Assembly: GCF_031845265.1 (NCBI RefSeq)
Contig: NZ_JAVRBG010000001.1
Span: 248,001-312,000, forward strand
DNA length: 64,000 bases
Source: Mesonia ostreae
Lineage (GTDB): Bacteria > Bacteroidota > Bacteroidia > Flavobacteriales > Flavobacteriaceae
Direction: 5' to 3'
Shown: piece by piece, positions 17,762-26,106 of the stretch
How positions within the stretch are numbered: position 1 is the first letter of the stretch
Layout: each line of letters opens with the position of its first letter
Notes under the pieces: generated by a model
Told to the model about the DNA's origin: nothing
The model's database searches: none
Seen by the model: only the letters and a program-made list of their open reading frames with translations
Position numbers and translations under genes: made by a program

Positions 17762-18883
17762 ATGCTTTACCAACACATAAATATTAAAAAAATCTCACAG
17801 CTGCCTGTAATTATCGCTGCAGTTGTTACATTAGTTTCTTGCGGCTCCTATACCAATTCTACACCAGAAGAAGATGGGATTTACGCCAGTGAAGATAGAA
17901 ACTATAAAAACGAACCTACTCAGTCAAATGCAAAAGGAAGTGATTATTACGAAAATTATTTTGCAGAACAAAATGACAAAATAGCTCAAGCACAGCAATA
18001 TAATGATGACACGGCAGTATTTACCGATGTAGATTCGTACTCTTCTAATAATGAAAATAATAATAACCAACAAAATGTAAGTCAAGACGGAGAATATTAC
18101 GAGGAAGGGAATTACAAAAATAACGAAGGTGGATGGGGAAGTAATTCTTCTAATGTAACCATAAATTATTACGACAACAATCCTTATTGGTATGGAGGGT
18201 ATAATTCTTCACTAGCTTGGGGATATGGATACCACGCTCCCTATTATAGCAATTGGTATATAGGTTTTTCTCCTTGGGGATGGGGCGGTTACTATAGACC
18301 TTGGGGTTATGGAGGATATGCTGGTTACTACGGCTATGGAGGCTACGGCGGATATTATAACCCTTACTACCACAACTCGCATTATTACGGAAATCATGGC
18401 TATGCTTACCATAATAACAGAGGAAATTACAGAGGAAGATATTCTGCTAGCAATGGTTACAGAAGAGACGCTTATAGTGCAAGAAACTCGAATGCAAATT
18501 CTAGTAGAAGAAATGCTTCTACCGCTAGAAGAAATACTCAAGTTAGAAATTCTAGAAATGTAAATGCTAGAAGAAATTCTACGTATCGTACGAATAGCAA
18601 CACTAGAGCAGCAAGAAGTACAAATTCTAACGCACGATCTAGATCCAATTCTACTCAAAGAAATAGAAGTGGTTATTACAACAACAGTACAAGAACTCAG
18701 AGATCTTCTTCTCCAAATTATAACAATTCTAGAACTAGATCCTCTAATACCAATACAAGATCTACTAGAAGTACACCTACCACAAGATCTTCTTCTCCTT
18801 CAACCAGAAGTTCTAGTTCAGCAAGAAGCTCAAGAAATACGGGGAGCTCTTCCAGTAGCGCGAGAACCTCAAGAAGAAGGTAA
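17762..18883 (+). CDS. Low-complexity lipoprotein, Tyr/Gly-rich then Arg/Ser/Asn-rich
   Basis: This 373-residue protein has a lipoprotein signal (VVTLVSCGS, Cys at about 27). Three compositionally distinct zones follow: an acidic Asn/Glu/Asp stretch to about 135, an aromatic Gly/Tyr/Trp zone (about 145-225, e.g. WGWGGYYRPWGYGGYAGYYG), and a strongly basic Ser/Arg/Asn tail (about 230-373) ending RTSRRR. No enzyme domain is visible. Similar proteins occur between proS and an OmpP1/FadL gene in other flavobacteria; the function is unknown. The aromatic-glycine zone could self-associate and the basic tail could bind polyanions such as LPS or DNA, but that is inference. The long open frames in other phases here are by-products of the repeats. 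Confidence 0.82.
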   Translation: MLYQHINIKKISQLPVIIAAVVTLVSCGSYTNSTPEEDGIYASEDRNYKNEPTQSNAKGSDYYENYFAEQNDKIAQAQQYNDDTAVFTDVDSYSSNNENNNNQQNVSQDGEYYEEGNYKNNEGGWGSNSSNVTINYYDNNPYWYGGYNSSLAWGYGYHAPYYSNWYIGFSPWGWGGYYRPWGYGGYAGYYGYGGYGGYYNPYYHNSHYYGNHGYAYHNNRGNYRGRYSASNGYRRDAYSARNSNANSSRRNASTARRNTQVRNSRNVNARRNSTYRTNSNTRAARSTNSNARSRSNSTQRNRSGYYNNSTRTQRSSSPNYNNSRTRSSNTNTRSTRSTPTTRSSSPSTRSSSSARSSRNTGSSSSSARTSRRR

Positions 18884-18909
18884 TTTTAAGAACTCTATTT
18901 GAAAAAACT

Positions 18910-20427
18910 ATGAAAATTAAATTAGTAATACTTTTTACATTTTTACTTACAATTAGTAGCTATGCTCAATCTAGCAATGATGCGCTGTTGTTTTCTTCGG
19001 AAGAATTATCGGGTACTGCTAGATTTGTAGCGATGGGAGGAGCTTTTGGGGCTTTAGGTGGAGATATCTCTGCTCTTAAAGTGAATCCTGCTGGCTCTTC
19101 TATTTTTCTACATAATTTCGCTTCATTTTCTTTAGCCAATGAATTCTACAATAACGAAGTTTCTTATAGAAAAGGAATTTCAGAAAGACGTAAAAACAAT
19201 TTTCACATTCCGCAAGCTGGAGCTGTTTTTGTATTCAACAATAGCAACCCAGAGACTACAATTTCTAAATTCACCATTGGTGTAGCTTATAATCAAAAAA
19301 AGTCGTTGAGCAATCGCTTCACCGCATCTGGAGATAATGACACCTCGATTGGAGATTATTTTACAAATCTTGCAAATGGAGTTCCTTTAGAGCTTTTAAA
19401 CTCTAATTCTCTTCAAGGTGGGTACATTTTTTTAGGAGAAGGTAATTTTAATGGACAAGGATTTTCTAATACAGATTTGCAAACCGCTTATTTAGGGTAC
19501 AATGCTTTTCTTTTTGATCCTGCAAGCAACAACGACACCAATGCGGCTTATACTTCTAATGTAAGCGGAAATAGTTTCTTTCAGCAATATGACTATCGTT
19601 CCACAGGTCTCAACGGAGAATTTTCCTTAAATGGATCTATGCAACTTTTCGATAATTTCTACGCTGGATTAAATTTAAACAGTCATTTTATCAACTACGA
19701 AAGAAGCACTGTTTTTTATGAACAAATTGGGAGTCCTAGTGAGATTAACGAAATTGTTTTTGAAAATAACCTCAGCACTATAGGGATTGGGTTTTCTTTT
19801 CAAGTAGGTTTGATTGCTAAAGTCAATGACTTAATTAGATTAGGAGCAAGCTATGAATCTCCTACTTGGTATACCATTGCAGATGAAACGAATCAATATC
19901 TATACTCGTACAGCAATGACCTTGGCGGACAAGAGGTAGATCCTTTTGTAACTAATATTTTTCCTAATTACAGACTAAGAACTCCAGGGAAATTAACGGG
20001 TAGTTTAGGTCTTGTTTTTGGAAAAACGGGGGTATTGAGTTTTGATTACAGTTATAAAGATTATTCTAACATACATTTAAGTCAAGGCTATGACAACAAC
20101 GCGGACTATAGCTTGCAAAACCAAAATTTTGAAAATAACTTAAATTCTGCTTCTACGTATAGAGTTGGAGGAGAATACAGAATAGACAAATGGAGCTTAC
20201 GTGGAGGATATAGGTATGAAGAAAGCCCTAACTCCAATTCGATTAGTGAATTAAATGGTTACTCTGCTGGTTTAGGGTATGATTTTGGAAGAATGCGATT
20301 GGATTTTGCTTATGATTATTCTTCTCAAGATTATAGCGCAAATCTTTTGCAAACAGGACTTCAAGATCAGGCACAAATCGAGCTGTGTAGATCCAATTAC
20401 ATTCTAACTTTGGCGATAGATATGTAA
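18910..20427 (+). CDS. OmpP1/FadL-family outer-membrane transporter
   Basis: This 505-residue beta-barrel protein has a signal peptide (cleavage after SSYAQ). The N-terminal segment after it (DALLFSSEELSGTARFVAMG then GGAFGALGGD, NPAG) is the hatch-like FadL/OmpP1 signature. The barrel strands follow; the end is not the canonical aromatic residue (…LTLAIDM). FadL proteins pass long-chain fatty acids or other hydrophobic molecules across the outer membrane. Its position directly upstream of the beta-oxidation operon supports a fatty-acid role. It starts 26 bp after the lipoprotein stop, so co-transcription is likely, and a terminator follows. Confidence 0.9.
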   Translation: MKIKLVILFTFLLTISSYAQSSNDALLFSSEELSGTARFVAMGGAFGALGGDISALKVNPAGSSIFLHNFASFSLANEFYNNEVSYRKGISERRKNNFHIPQAGAVFVFNNSNPETTISKFTIGVAYNQKKSLSNRFTASGDNDTSIGDYFTNLANGVPLELLNSNSLQGGYIFLGEGNFNGQGFSNTDLQTAYLGYNAFLFDPASNNDTNAAYTSNVSGNSFFQQYDYRSTGLNGEFSLNGSMQLFDNFYAGLNLNSHFINYERSTVFYEQIGSPSEINEIVFENNLSTIGIGFSFQVGLIAKVNDLIRLGASYESPTWYTIADETNQYLYSYSNDLGGQEVDPFVTNIFPNYRLRTPGKLTGSLGLVFGKTGVLSFDYSYKDYSNIHLSQGYDNNADYSLQNQNFENNLNSASTYRVGGEYRIDKWSLRGGYRYEESPNSNSISELNGYSAGLGYDFGRMRLDFAYDYSSQDYSANLLQTGLQDQAQIELCRSNYILTLAIDM

Positions 20428-20463
20428 ATTTAGTTCTATAAACATATACAAACCATTCACTTA

Positions 20464-20496
20464 AAAACCTTCAGGAACTTCTTTGAAGGTTTTTTT
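20464..20496 (+). terminator. Rho-independent terminator after the FadL-type gene
   Basis: AAAACCTTC (20464-20472) pairs with GAAGGTTTT (20485-20493), followed by T residues. It lies 37 bp past the porin stop. The remaining DNA to 20779 is AT-rich and I see no gene in it. Confidence 0.82.
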
Positions 20497-20779
20497 GTAT
20501 CAAATCAGTAAAGAGATTTTACTCCGACTTAAAACTGATAAAATAAATATCTGCTTCAGCATAGTTTAATTATTATAGAGTTATGCATTTACCCTAAACT
20601 AATTGCTTAACCTTGAACCATCCTTTTTTAGTCTTTAAAATCTCGTTCAAGAGTTATCAAGATAAATCTTTTGAATCAAATAATATTGTATCTTAAAGCT
20701 TTTATAGCGAAATATTAATATATTTCTGTTAAAGCCATTTATATTTCTCTAAACACGTTGAAAATTTAACCTTAAATAT

Positions 20780-20810
20780 TATGCGTGCATAGTAAAGATT
20801 CTTATATTTG
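20780..20810 (+). promoter_or_regulatory. Promoter and likely operator of the beta-oxidation operon
   Basis: TATATTTG (20803-20810) is an exact -7 box 15 bp before the MarR start. Upstream, TATGC-GT-GCATA (20780-20791) is a perfect 5-bp-arm inverted repeat lying where the -33 element and spacer should be, and no good -33 sequence is visible. A MarR dimer bound there would block RNA polymerase, so autoregulation of the operon is a reasonable inference. Confidence 0.55.
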
Positions 20811-20825
20811 GGCAACGTGTATTAT

Positions 20826-21284
20826 ATGAAAGAAAAAACAATTGACTACGTGCTAAGGGCTACTTGGATTGCGGTCTCTAAAATGTACAATGAGGAGGCG
20901 AGTAGAAAAGGAAGTACTATGGCTACGGGTTTTGCATTATTAAATATAGATCCAGATGAAGGCACACCATCAACTTCTTTAGGTCCTAAAATGGGAATGG
21001 AAGCCACAAGTCTTTCGAGAACTCTTCGTACGATGGAAGATAAAGGTCTAATCGTTAGAAAAAGAAATCCAGAGGATGGTAGAAGTGTCATCATTCAATT
21101 AACTGAATTTGGCGTAGAAATGAGAGCCTTTTCTAAAGAGGTCGTTTTTAAGTTTGATGAAGCTGTCAACGATGCGATTCCGCAAGAAGATCTTGATACT
21201 TTTAATCGCGTAGCGCATACCATATTGGAATTAATCAACAACAAAAAAATTTATAAATCAAAAACTCCTGTAAAAAAATTATGA
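20826..21284 (+). CDS. MarR-family transcriptional regulator of fatty-acid degradation
   Basis: This is a 152-residue winged-helix DNA-binding protein. The recognition region is clear (GMEATSLSRTLRTMEDKGLI, then the wing VRKRNPEDGRSVIIQLT). The start is ATG 20826: a TTG 18 bp upstream overlaps the -7 box and would lie outside the transcript. The stop overlaps the next gene by 4 bp (ATGA), so it is translationally coupled to the dehydrogenase/hydratase gene. It is probably a repressor relieved by an acyl-CoA, by analogy with other regulators of beta-oxidation; the ligand is inference. Confidence 0.9.
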   Translation: MKEKTIDYVLRATWIAVSKMYNEEASRKGSTMATGFALLNIDPDEGTPSTSLGPKMGMEATSLSRTLRTMEDKGLIVRKRNPEDGRSVIIQLTEFGVEMRAFSKEVVFKFDEAVNDAIPQEDLDTFNRVAHTILELINNKKIYKSKTPVKKL

Positions 21285-23686
21285 AAAGAAACATTAAAAA
21301 AGTAGCTGTCATAGGATCAGGAATTATGGGAAGCGCTATTGCTTGCCACTTCGCCAATATTGGCGTAGAAGTCCTATTACTGGACATTGTTCCTAGAGAA
21401 TTAAACGATAAAGAGAAGAAAAAAGGTCTAAGCTTAGAAGATAAAGTGGTAAGAAATAGAATTGTGAATGATGCTTTGCAGACTTCATTAAAATCTAAAC
21501 CCTCCCCTATTTATCATCAAAAATTCGCTAATAGAATTACCACAGGGAATTTAGAAGACGATATTCATAAAGTATCTGAAGTAGACTGGATTCTTGAAGT
21601 GGTGGTAGAAAGACTAGATATTAAGAAACAAGTTTTTGACAATCTAGAAAAGCACCGTAAACCTGGTACTCTAATTACATCTAACACTTCAGGAATTCCT
21701 ATTCAATTTATGAGCGAAAAAAGAAGTGATGATTTTCAGAAGCATTTTTGCGGAACACACTTTTTTAATCCGCCACGATATTTAAGATTGTTTGAAATTA
21801 TCCCGGGTCCAAAAACATCATCAGAAGTAGTAGACTTTTTAAAAGACTACGGAGAGAAGTTTCTAGGAAAAAAATCTGTAGTCGCTAAAGACACTCCTGC
21901 TTTTATAGGAAACAGAGTCGGTATTTTTAGCATTATGAGTCTTTTTCATATGGTAAAAGATATGGATATGACTATTGAAGAGGTAGACAAACTTACAGGA
22001 CCTGTGATTGGCCGCCAAAAATCGGCCACCTTTCGTACGGTAGATGTAGTAGGTTTAGATACTTTGGTACACGTTGCCAACGGACTTTATGAAAATGTAC
22101 CTGATGATGAGCAACACGACCTCTTTAAGTTGCCCGGTTTTATTGAAACCATGATGGAAAACAAATGGCTGGGAAGTAAAACAGGCCAGGGTTTTTACAA
22201 AAAAGAAAAGAATAAAGATGGTTCTAGCAACATTAAGTCATTAGATTTAGACAGCTTAGAGTATAGAGAGCGTAAAAGCGCTTCTTTCGCCACCTTAGAA
22301 TTAACCAAAACCATAGATAATGTAGCCGATAGGTTTGAGGTTCTCATCAATGGAAAAGATAAAGCAGGTGAGTTTTACCGCAAAAATTTCTCTGCTCTTT
22401 TTGCCTATGTATCCAATCGTATTCCAGAAATATCTGATGATTTATATAAGATTGATGATGCGATGAAAGCTGGATTTGGTTGGGAACACGGACCTTTTCA
22501 AATTTGGGATGCCATTGGTGTAAAAAAAGGAATCGAGCTCATGAAAGAGCAAGGTTATGAACCTGCAGCTTGGGTGAATGAAATGATTGAATCTGGAAGC
22601 AAATCTTTTTATTCCGTAAAGAATGGAAATACGTATTACTATGACATTCCTAAGAAAGAGCAAGTAAAAGTACCAGGACAGGATGCCTATATTATTTTAG
22701 ATAATATTAGAGAATCTAAAGAAGTGTTTAAAAATAGTGGTGTTGTGGTTGAAGATTTGGGTGACGGAATTTTAAACGTGGAATTCCGCAGTAAAATGAA
22801 TTCTATTGGTGGAGATGTCCTTGACGGAATTAACAAAGCCATTGATATCGCCGAAAAAGAATACCAAGGTTTAGTAGTTTGTAATGACGGAAAAAATTTC
22901 TCTGTAGGTGCCAATATTGGGATGATCTTTATGATGGCGGTAGAGCAAGAATATGACGAGTTAAATATGGCCATTAAGTATTTTCAAGATACGATGATGC
23001 GCATGCGTTATTCTTCCATACCAACCGTAGCTGCTCCCCATAATATGTCTTTGGGTGGAGGTTGCGAACTTTCGCTTCACGCGGATAAAGTTGTAGCCCA
23101 CGCTGAAACTTATATTGGTTTAGTCGAATTTGGCGTAGGTGTGATTCCTGGCGGTGGAGGTTCTAAAGAAATGACGGTAAGAGCGGCAGAAACCTTCCAA
23201 AAAGATGACGTAGAACTCAACCGACTAAGAGAAAATTTCTTAACCATAGGAATGGCAAAGGTTTCTACTTCTGCTTACGAAGCATACGACACTAATATCC
23301 TTCAGAAAGGAAAAGATATTGTGGTAGTTAATAAAGACAGGCAATTAGCCATTGCTAAGAAACACGCTTTATTAATGGCACAAAACGGATATACGCAACC
23401 CATTCAGCGTACAGATATTAAAGTTTTAGGAAAGCAAGCATTGGGTGCATTCTATGTAGGAACAGACCAAATGTATGCTGGAAAATACATTAGCGAACAC
23501 GATAAGAAAATTGCCAATAAATTAGCTTATGTAATGGCAGGAGGAGATTTATCTGCTGCATCTTACGTAAGCGAGCAATACCTATTAGACCTAGAACGTG
23601 AAGCCTTCTTATCCTTAACAGGAGAAAGAAAAACCTTAGAAAGACTTCAGCATATGCTGAAGAAGGGAAAACCTTTGAGAAATTAA
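21281..23686 (+). CDS. 3-hydroxyacyl-CoA dehydrogenase / enoyl-CoA hydratase fusion
   Basis: This is a bifunctional beta-oxidation enzyme of 801 residues. The dehydrogenase half comes first: NAD motif GSGIMGSAIACHFANIG (about 11-27), catalytic His in GTHFFNPPRYLRLFEIIPGP (about 157-176), then the helical HCDH C-terminal domains. The hydratase (crotonase) half is at the C-terminal end (about 490-700), with the oxyanion-hole stretch MSLGGGCELS and the acidic active-site region GLVEFGVGVIPGGGG. This order is the reverse of E. coli FadB/FadJ, where hydratase is N-terminal, but it is the usual Bacteroidetes form. It forms an operon with MarR, thiolase and acyl-CoA dehydrogenase. Confidence 0.94.
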   Translation: MKRNIKKVAVIGSGIMGSAIACHFANIGVEVLLLDIVPRELNDKEKKKGLSLEDKVVRNRIVNDALQTSLKSKPSPIYHQKFANRITTGNLEDDIHKVSEVDWILEVVVERLDIKKQVFDNLEKHRKPGTLITSNTSGIPIQFMSEKRSDDFQKHFCGTHFFNPPRYLRLFEIIPGPKTSSEVVDFLKDYGEKFLGKKSVVAKDTPAFIGNRVGIFSIMSLFHMVKDMDMTIEEVDKLTGPVIGRQKSATFRTVDVVGLDTLVHVANGLYENVPDDEQHDLFKLPGFIETMMENKWLGSKTGQGFYKKEKNKDGSSNIKSLDLDSLEYRERKSASFATLELTKTIDNVADRFEVLINGKDKAGEFYRKNFSALFAYVSNRIPEISDDLYKIDDAMKAGFGWEHGPFQIWDAIGVKKGIELMKEQGYEPAAWVNEMIESGSKSFYSVKNGNTYYYDIPKKEQVKVPGQDAYIILDNIRESKEVFKNSGVVVEDLGDGILNVEFRSKMNSIGGDVLDGINKAIDIAEKEYQGLVVCNDGKNFSVGANIGMIFMMAVEQEYDELNMAIKYFQDTMMRMRYSSIPTVAAPHNMSLGGGCELSLHADKVVAHAETYIGLVEFGVGVIPGGGGSKEMTVRAAETFQKDDVELNRLRENFLTIGMAKVSTSAYEAYDTNILQKGKDIVVVNKDRQLAIAKKHALLMAQNGYTQPIQRTDIKVLGKQALGAFYVGTDQMYAGKYISEHDKKIANKLAYVMAGGDLSAASYVSEQYLLDLEREAFLSLTGERKTLERLQHMLKKGKPLRN

Positions 23687-23688
23687 AG

Positions 23689-23769
23689 TATAGACATTAG
23701 AATATAGACAGTTAGAATATAGACAGCTAGAGTATAGACAATTAGAATCTAGACAATTAGAGTATAGAC
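23689..23769 (+). repeat. Tandem 15-bp repeat (TATAGACAGTTAGAA type)
   Basis: Five degenerate units (one of 14 bp, four of 15 bp) plus a 7-bp partial unit fill the gap between the stop of the dehydrogenase gene and the four-helix-bundle gene. The units vary at three or four positions (e.g. AGCTAGAG, AATTAGAA). TAGAATCTAGAC at 23743-23754 recurs in inverted orientation at 24170-24181, on the far side of the gene. Confidence 0.85.
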
Positions 23770-23785
23770 TTTAAAAGAATGGAAA

Positions 23786-24148
23786 ATGGGTAGACATAAT
23801 TTTAAAAAATTAAAAATTTGGCAAGACTCCATTAAGCTTGTGAGTGAAAGCTACTTGCTTACAAAGAGCTTTCCCGATTTTGAGAAATTCAATCTTATTT
23901 CCCAAATGAATAGATGCGCTGTTTCTATTCCTTCCAATATTGCTGAAGGTTCCAGTAAAAGTACAGATATTCATTTTAAAAAATTTCTTGAAATTAGCTT
24001 AGGCTCTGCTTTTGAATGGGAAACCCAATTAATCGTGGCTTTCCATCAAAAGTATTTAAGTAAAGAAATATTTGATGAGTTAGAGGATAAAATCCTACAA
24101 ATTCAGAAAATGATAGGGAAATTTATAGACAATTTAAATAATCATTAG
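23786..24148 (+). CDS. Four-helix bundle (23S rRNA intervening-sequence type) protein
   Basis: This 120-residue all-helical protein has the family pattern KLKIWQDSIKLV at the start and the conserved core RCAVSIPSNIAEGSSK near residues 50-65. The family was first seen encoded by insertions in 23S rRNA genes and forms pentameric four-helix bundles; its cellular role is unresolved. Here it sits inside the beta-oxidation operon, between the dehydrogenase/hydratase and thiolase genes, flanked by simple repeats with a 12-bp inverted pair. A second, broken copy occupies the next junction. It is unlikely to be part of beta-oxidation and looks like an inserted passenger. Confidence 0.88.
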   Translation: MGRHNFKKLKIWQDSIKLVSESYLLTKSFPDFEKFNLISQMNRCAVSIPSNIAEGSSKSTDIHFKKFLEISLGSAFEWETQLIVAFHQKYLSKEIFDELEDKILQIQKMIGKFIDNLNNH

Positions 24149-24169
24149 TTTAATGTCTAAGCTCTTAAA

Positions 24170-24200
24170 GTCTAGATTCTAGACTCTAGACTCTCAGAAT
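24170..24200. repeat. TAGA-rich repeat, inverted match to upstream tract
   Basis: GTCTAGATTCTA (24170-24181) is the exact reverse complement of 23743-23754, and further TCTAGACTCT units follow. Together with the upstream tract it brackets the four-helix-bundle gene. Confidence 0.7.
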
Positions 24201-24222
24201 AATAATATAAAACCTAAACACA

Positions 24223-25413
24223 ATGACTAAGACCGCATATATAGTAAAAGCATATAGAACCGCCGTAGGGAAATCTTCTCGCGGAGTTTTTAGGTTCAAA
24301 AGACCCGATGAATTAGCTTCTGAAACCATCCAATACATGATGGAGCAGTTGCCAGATTTTGATAAAACAAGAATTGACGATGTCATTGTTGGAAACGCGA
24401 TGCCCGAAGCCGAACAAGGCTTAAATATGGGTCGTCTCATTTCTCTGATGGCACTTAAAACCGAAGATGTTGCCGGGGTAACCGTTAACCGTTATTGCGC
24501 TTCTGGTCTAGAAACGATTGCGATGGCCAGTGCAAAAATACAAAGCGGACAGGCAGAATGCATAATTGCAGGTGGTGTAGAAAGCATGAGTTACATTCCT
24601 ATGGGTGGTTACAAACCCGTACCCGATTATAACCTGGCCAAAGAAGGCCACGAAGATTATTACTGGGGAATGGGACTCACCGCAGAAGCTGTAGCCAACA
24701 AATACAATGTTTCTCGCGAAGATCAAGATGAATTTGCTTTCAACTCACACCAAAAAGCTTTGAAAGCTCAGGCTGAAGACCGTTTTCAAGACCAAATTGT
24801 ACCTATCAAAATTGATGAAACGTATGTGGAAGACGGAGAAAAGAAAACCAGATCCTATACGGTTAATAAAGATGAAGGTCCGCGTGCCGATACTTCTTTA
24901 GAAGCTTTAGCTAGATTACGTCCCGTATTTGCTGAAGGAGGTAGCGTGACCGCCGGTAATTCTTCACAAACCAGTGACGGAGCTGCATTTACTTTGGTGA
25001 TGAGCGAAGCTATGGTAAAAGAACTTAAACTAGAACCCATCGCAAGATTGGTAAGCTTTACCGCCGTTGGCGTAGAGCCTCGCATCATGGGAATTGGTCC
25101 TGTAAAAGCCATCCCAAAAGCTTTAAAACAAGCCGGATTAAAACTAGAAGATATGGAGCTTATCGAATTGAATGAAGCTTTTGCTTCTCAATCCTTAGCA
25201 GTTATTAGGGAGTTAGGCTTAAATAAAGACATTTTAAATGTAAACGGAGGTGCCATTTCTATGGGACACCCTTTAGGATGCACGGGAGCAAAACTATCGG
25301 TTCAAATCTTTGATGAAATGCGCAAACGTAACCTTCAAAATAAACACGCTATGGTTACCATGTGTGTGGGAACAGGGCAAGGTGCTGCTGGGGTTTATGA
25401 GTTTTTACACTAG
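24223..25413 (+). CDS. Acetyl-CoA C-acyltransferase (thiolase)
   Basis: This enzyme performs the last step of the beta-oxidation cycle, cleaving 3-ketoacyl-CoA with CoA. The 396 residues are full length. The nucleophilic Cys lies in NRYCASGLETIAMA (about 90), followed by the NEAFASQ motif, the GHPLGCTGAKL histidine and the second active-site Cys in MCVGTGQGAAG. It is cytoplasmic, third functional gene of the operon. The gap on either side is widened by repeats and a four-helix-bundle gene. Confidence 0.95.
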   Translation: MTKTAYIVKAYRTAVGKSSRGVFRFKRPDELASETIQYMMEQLPDFDKTRIDDVIVGNAMPEAEQGLNMGRLISLMALKTEDVAGVTVNRYCASGLETIAMASAKIQSGQAECIIAGGVESMSYIPMGGYKPVPDYNLAKEGHEDYYWGMGLTAEAVANKYNVSREDQDEFAFNSHQKALKAQAEDRFQDQIVPIKIDETYVEDGEKKTRSYTVNKDEGPRADTSLEALARLRPVFAEGGSVTAGNSSQTSDGAAFTLVMSEAMVKELKLEPIARLVSFTAVGVEPRIMGIGPVKAIPKALKQAGLKLEDMELIELNEAFASQSLAVIRELGLNKDILNVNGGAISMGHPLGCTGAKLSVQIFDEMRKRNLQNKHAMVTMCVGTGQGAAGVYEFLH

Positions 25414-25462
25414 AGGTTAGAGGTTAGAGGTTAGAGGTTAGAGGTTAGAGGTTAGAGGTTAG
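25412..25462 (+). repeat. Perfect heptamer tandem repeat AGAGGTT, 7.3 copies
   Basis: Fifty-one bp of uninterrupted AGAGGTT units begin on the last bases of the thiolase stop codon. Because 7 is not a multiple of 3 and each unit supplies TAG across the junction, the array contains a stop codon in all three plus-strand frames. Slippage could change its length easily. Confidence 0.92.
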
Positions 25463-25543
25463 AAAAAAATAAAGTGAAATGAAAAAAAAAGCAAGAAATT
25501 AAAGAACAGAGAGCAAAAAATAATGTGGGTTCTAGGAAAAGAC

Positions 25544-26046
25544 ATGTCTAAAAGAATTTAAAATATGGAAACTTGGTTTAGAGGTTTCAAACGATATTTC
25601 AGATCTTTTAGTTGACTTCCCTAAGCACGAAAAATATGATTTATACCAATTTAATTTTGTAATACCGTAAAGAAGAAGAAGTTGTTTTTTGGTTATATGA
25701 CGCTGCGATTGGTTTGCATAGCCATAGTTATGGAAATTATAAGCAAGGAAATAGAACGGAAAATGAACGAGTCTAACTGCGACATTACATTGTTAATTTG
25801 GTATTAAGTGCTTAAATGAGTAGATGTTCAATTTCGATGCCTAGCAATATTGCCGAAGGCTCTGCAAGAACAGACAAATCATTTAATTACTTTCTAGACA
25901 TATTTTTAGGCTCTTCTTTTCAACTTGGCACTCAATTATTAGTAGCACGACATAGAAAATATATTAATCAAGAACAATTAGAAAAATTGGAAGAGAAAAT
26001 AGAAGAATTTCAGAAAATGACAATGGATTTTCAAAATACCTTGTAA
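25544..26046 (+). pseudogene. Four-helix bundle gene broken by a 160-bp insertion
   Basis: The N-terminal half reads EFKIWKLGLEVSNDISDLL then VDFPKHEKYDL (codons 25554-25643). The C-terminal half begins MSRCSISMPSNIAEGSAR at 25816. Between them lies a 160-bp element with a TTA duplication. Removing the element and one TTA joins the halves in frame as YDL-SA-(stop)-MSRC, matching the intact copy upstream (FNL-IS-Q-MNRC) in length. The stop is TAA (25813-25815), probably from CAA. An extra A in the AAAA run at 25550-25553 also shifts the N-terminus. Three lesions in total; the product is surely lost. Confidence 0.85.
25644..25803. mobile_element. MITE-like element, 160 bp, TTA target duplication
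   Basis: The ends are imperfect terminal inverted repeats: 25643-25667 and the reverse complement of 25780-25804 agree at 19 of 25 positions, both beginning (A)TACCAA and sharing an internal TGTAAT. TTA is duplicated on each side (25641-25643 and 25804-25806). No transposase or open frame fits within 160 bp, so it would need a transposase in trans. The 3-bp TNA-type duplication is compatible with some IS5-family subgroups, but the family is not established. Excision restores the interrupted gene's frame. Confidence 0.75.
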
Positions 26047-26106
26047 AGTCTAATCTCTTTTATTTATTCTCTATATTCTTAATCCTTAAAAACTTAAAAT
26101 AGTAAA

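Noticed and set aside
18212..18902. Long open frames on both strands within the low-complexity lipoprotein gene (e.g. 148 codons on the minus strand)
   Set aside because: They come from repeated Arg/Ser/Gly/Tyr codons read out of frame; the translations are low-complexity and have no start signals or family features.
23689..23769. Possible CRISPR array
   Set aside because: The units are contiguous 15-bp repeats without unique spacers and there are no cas genes in the window.
25412..25462. Possible CRISPR or regulatory iteron array
   Set aside because: Seven-bp units are too short and lack spacers; no replication gene is nearby, so an origin with iterons is also unlikely.
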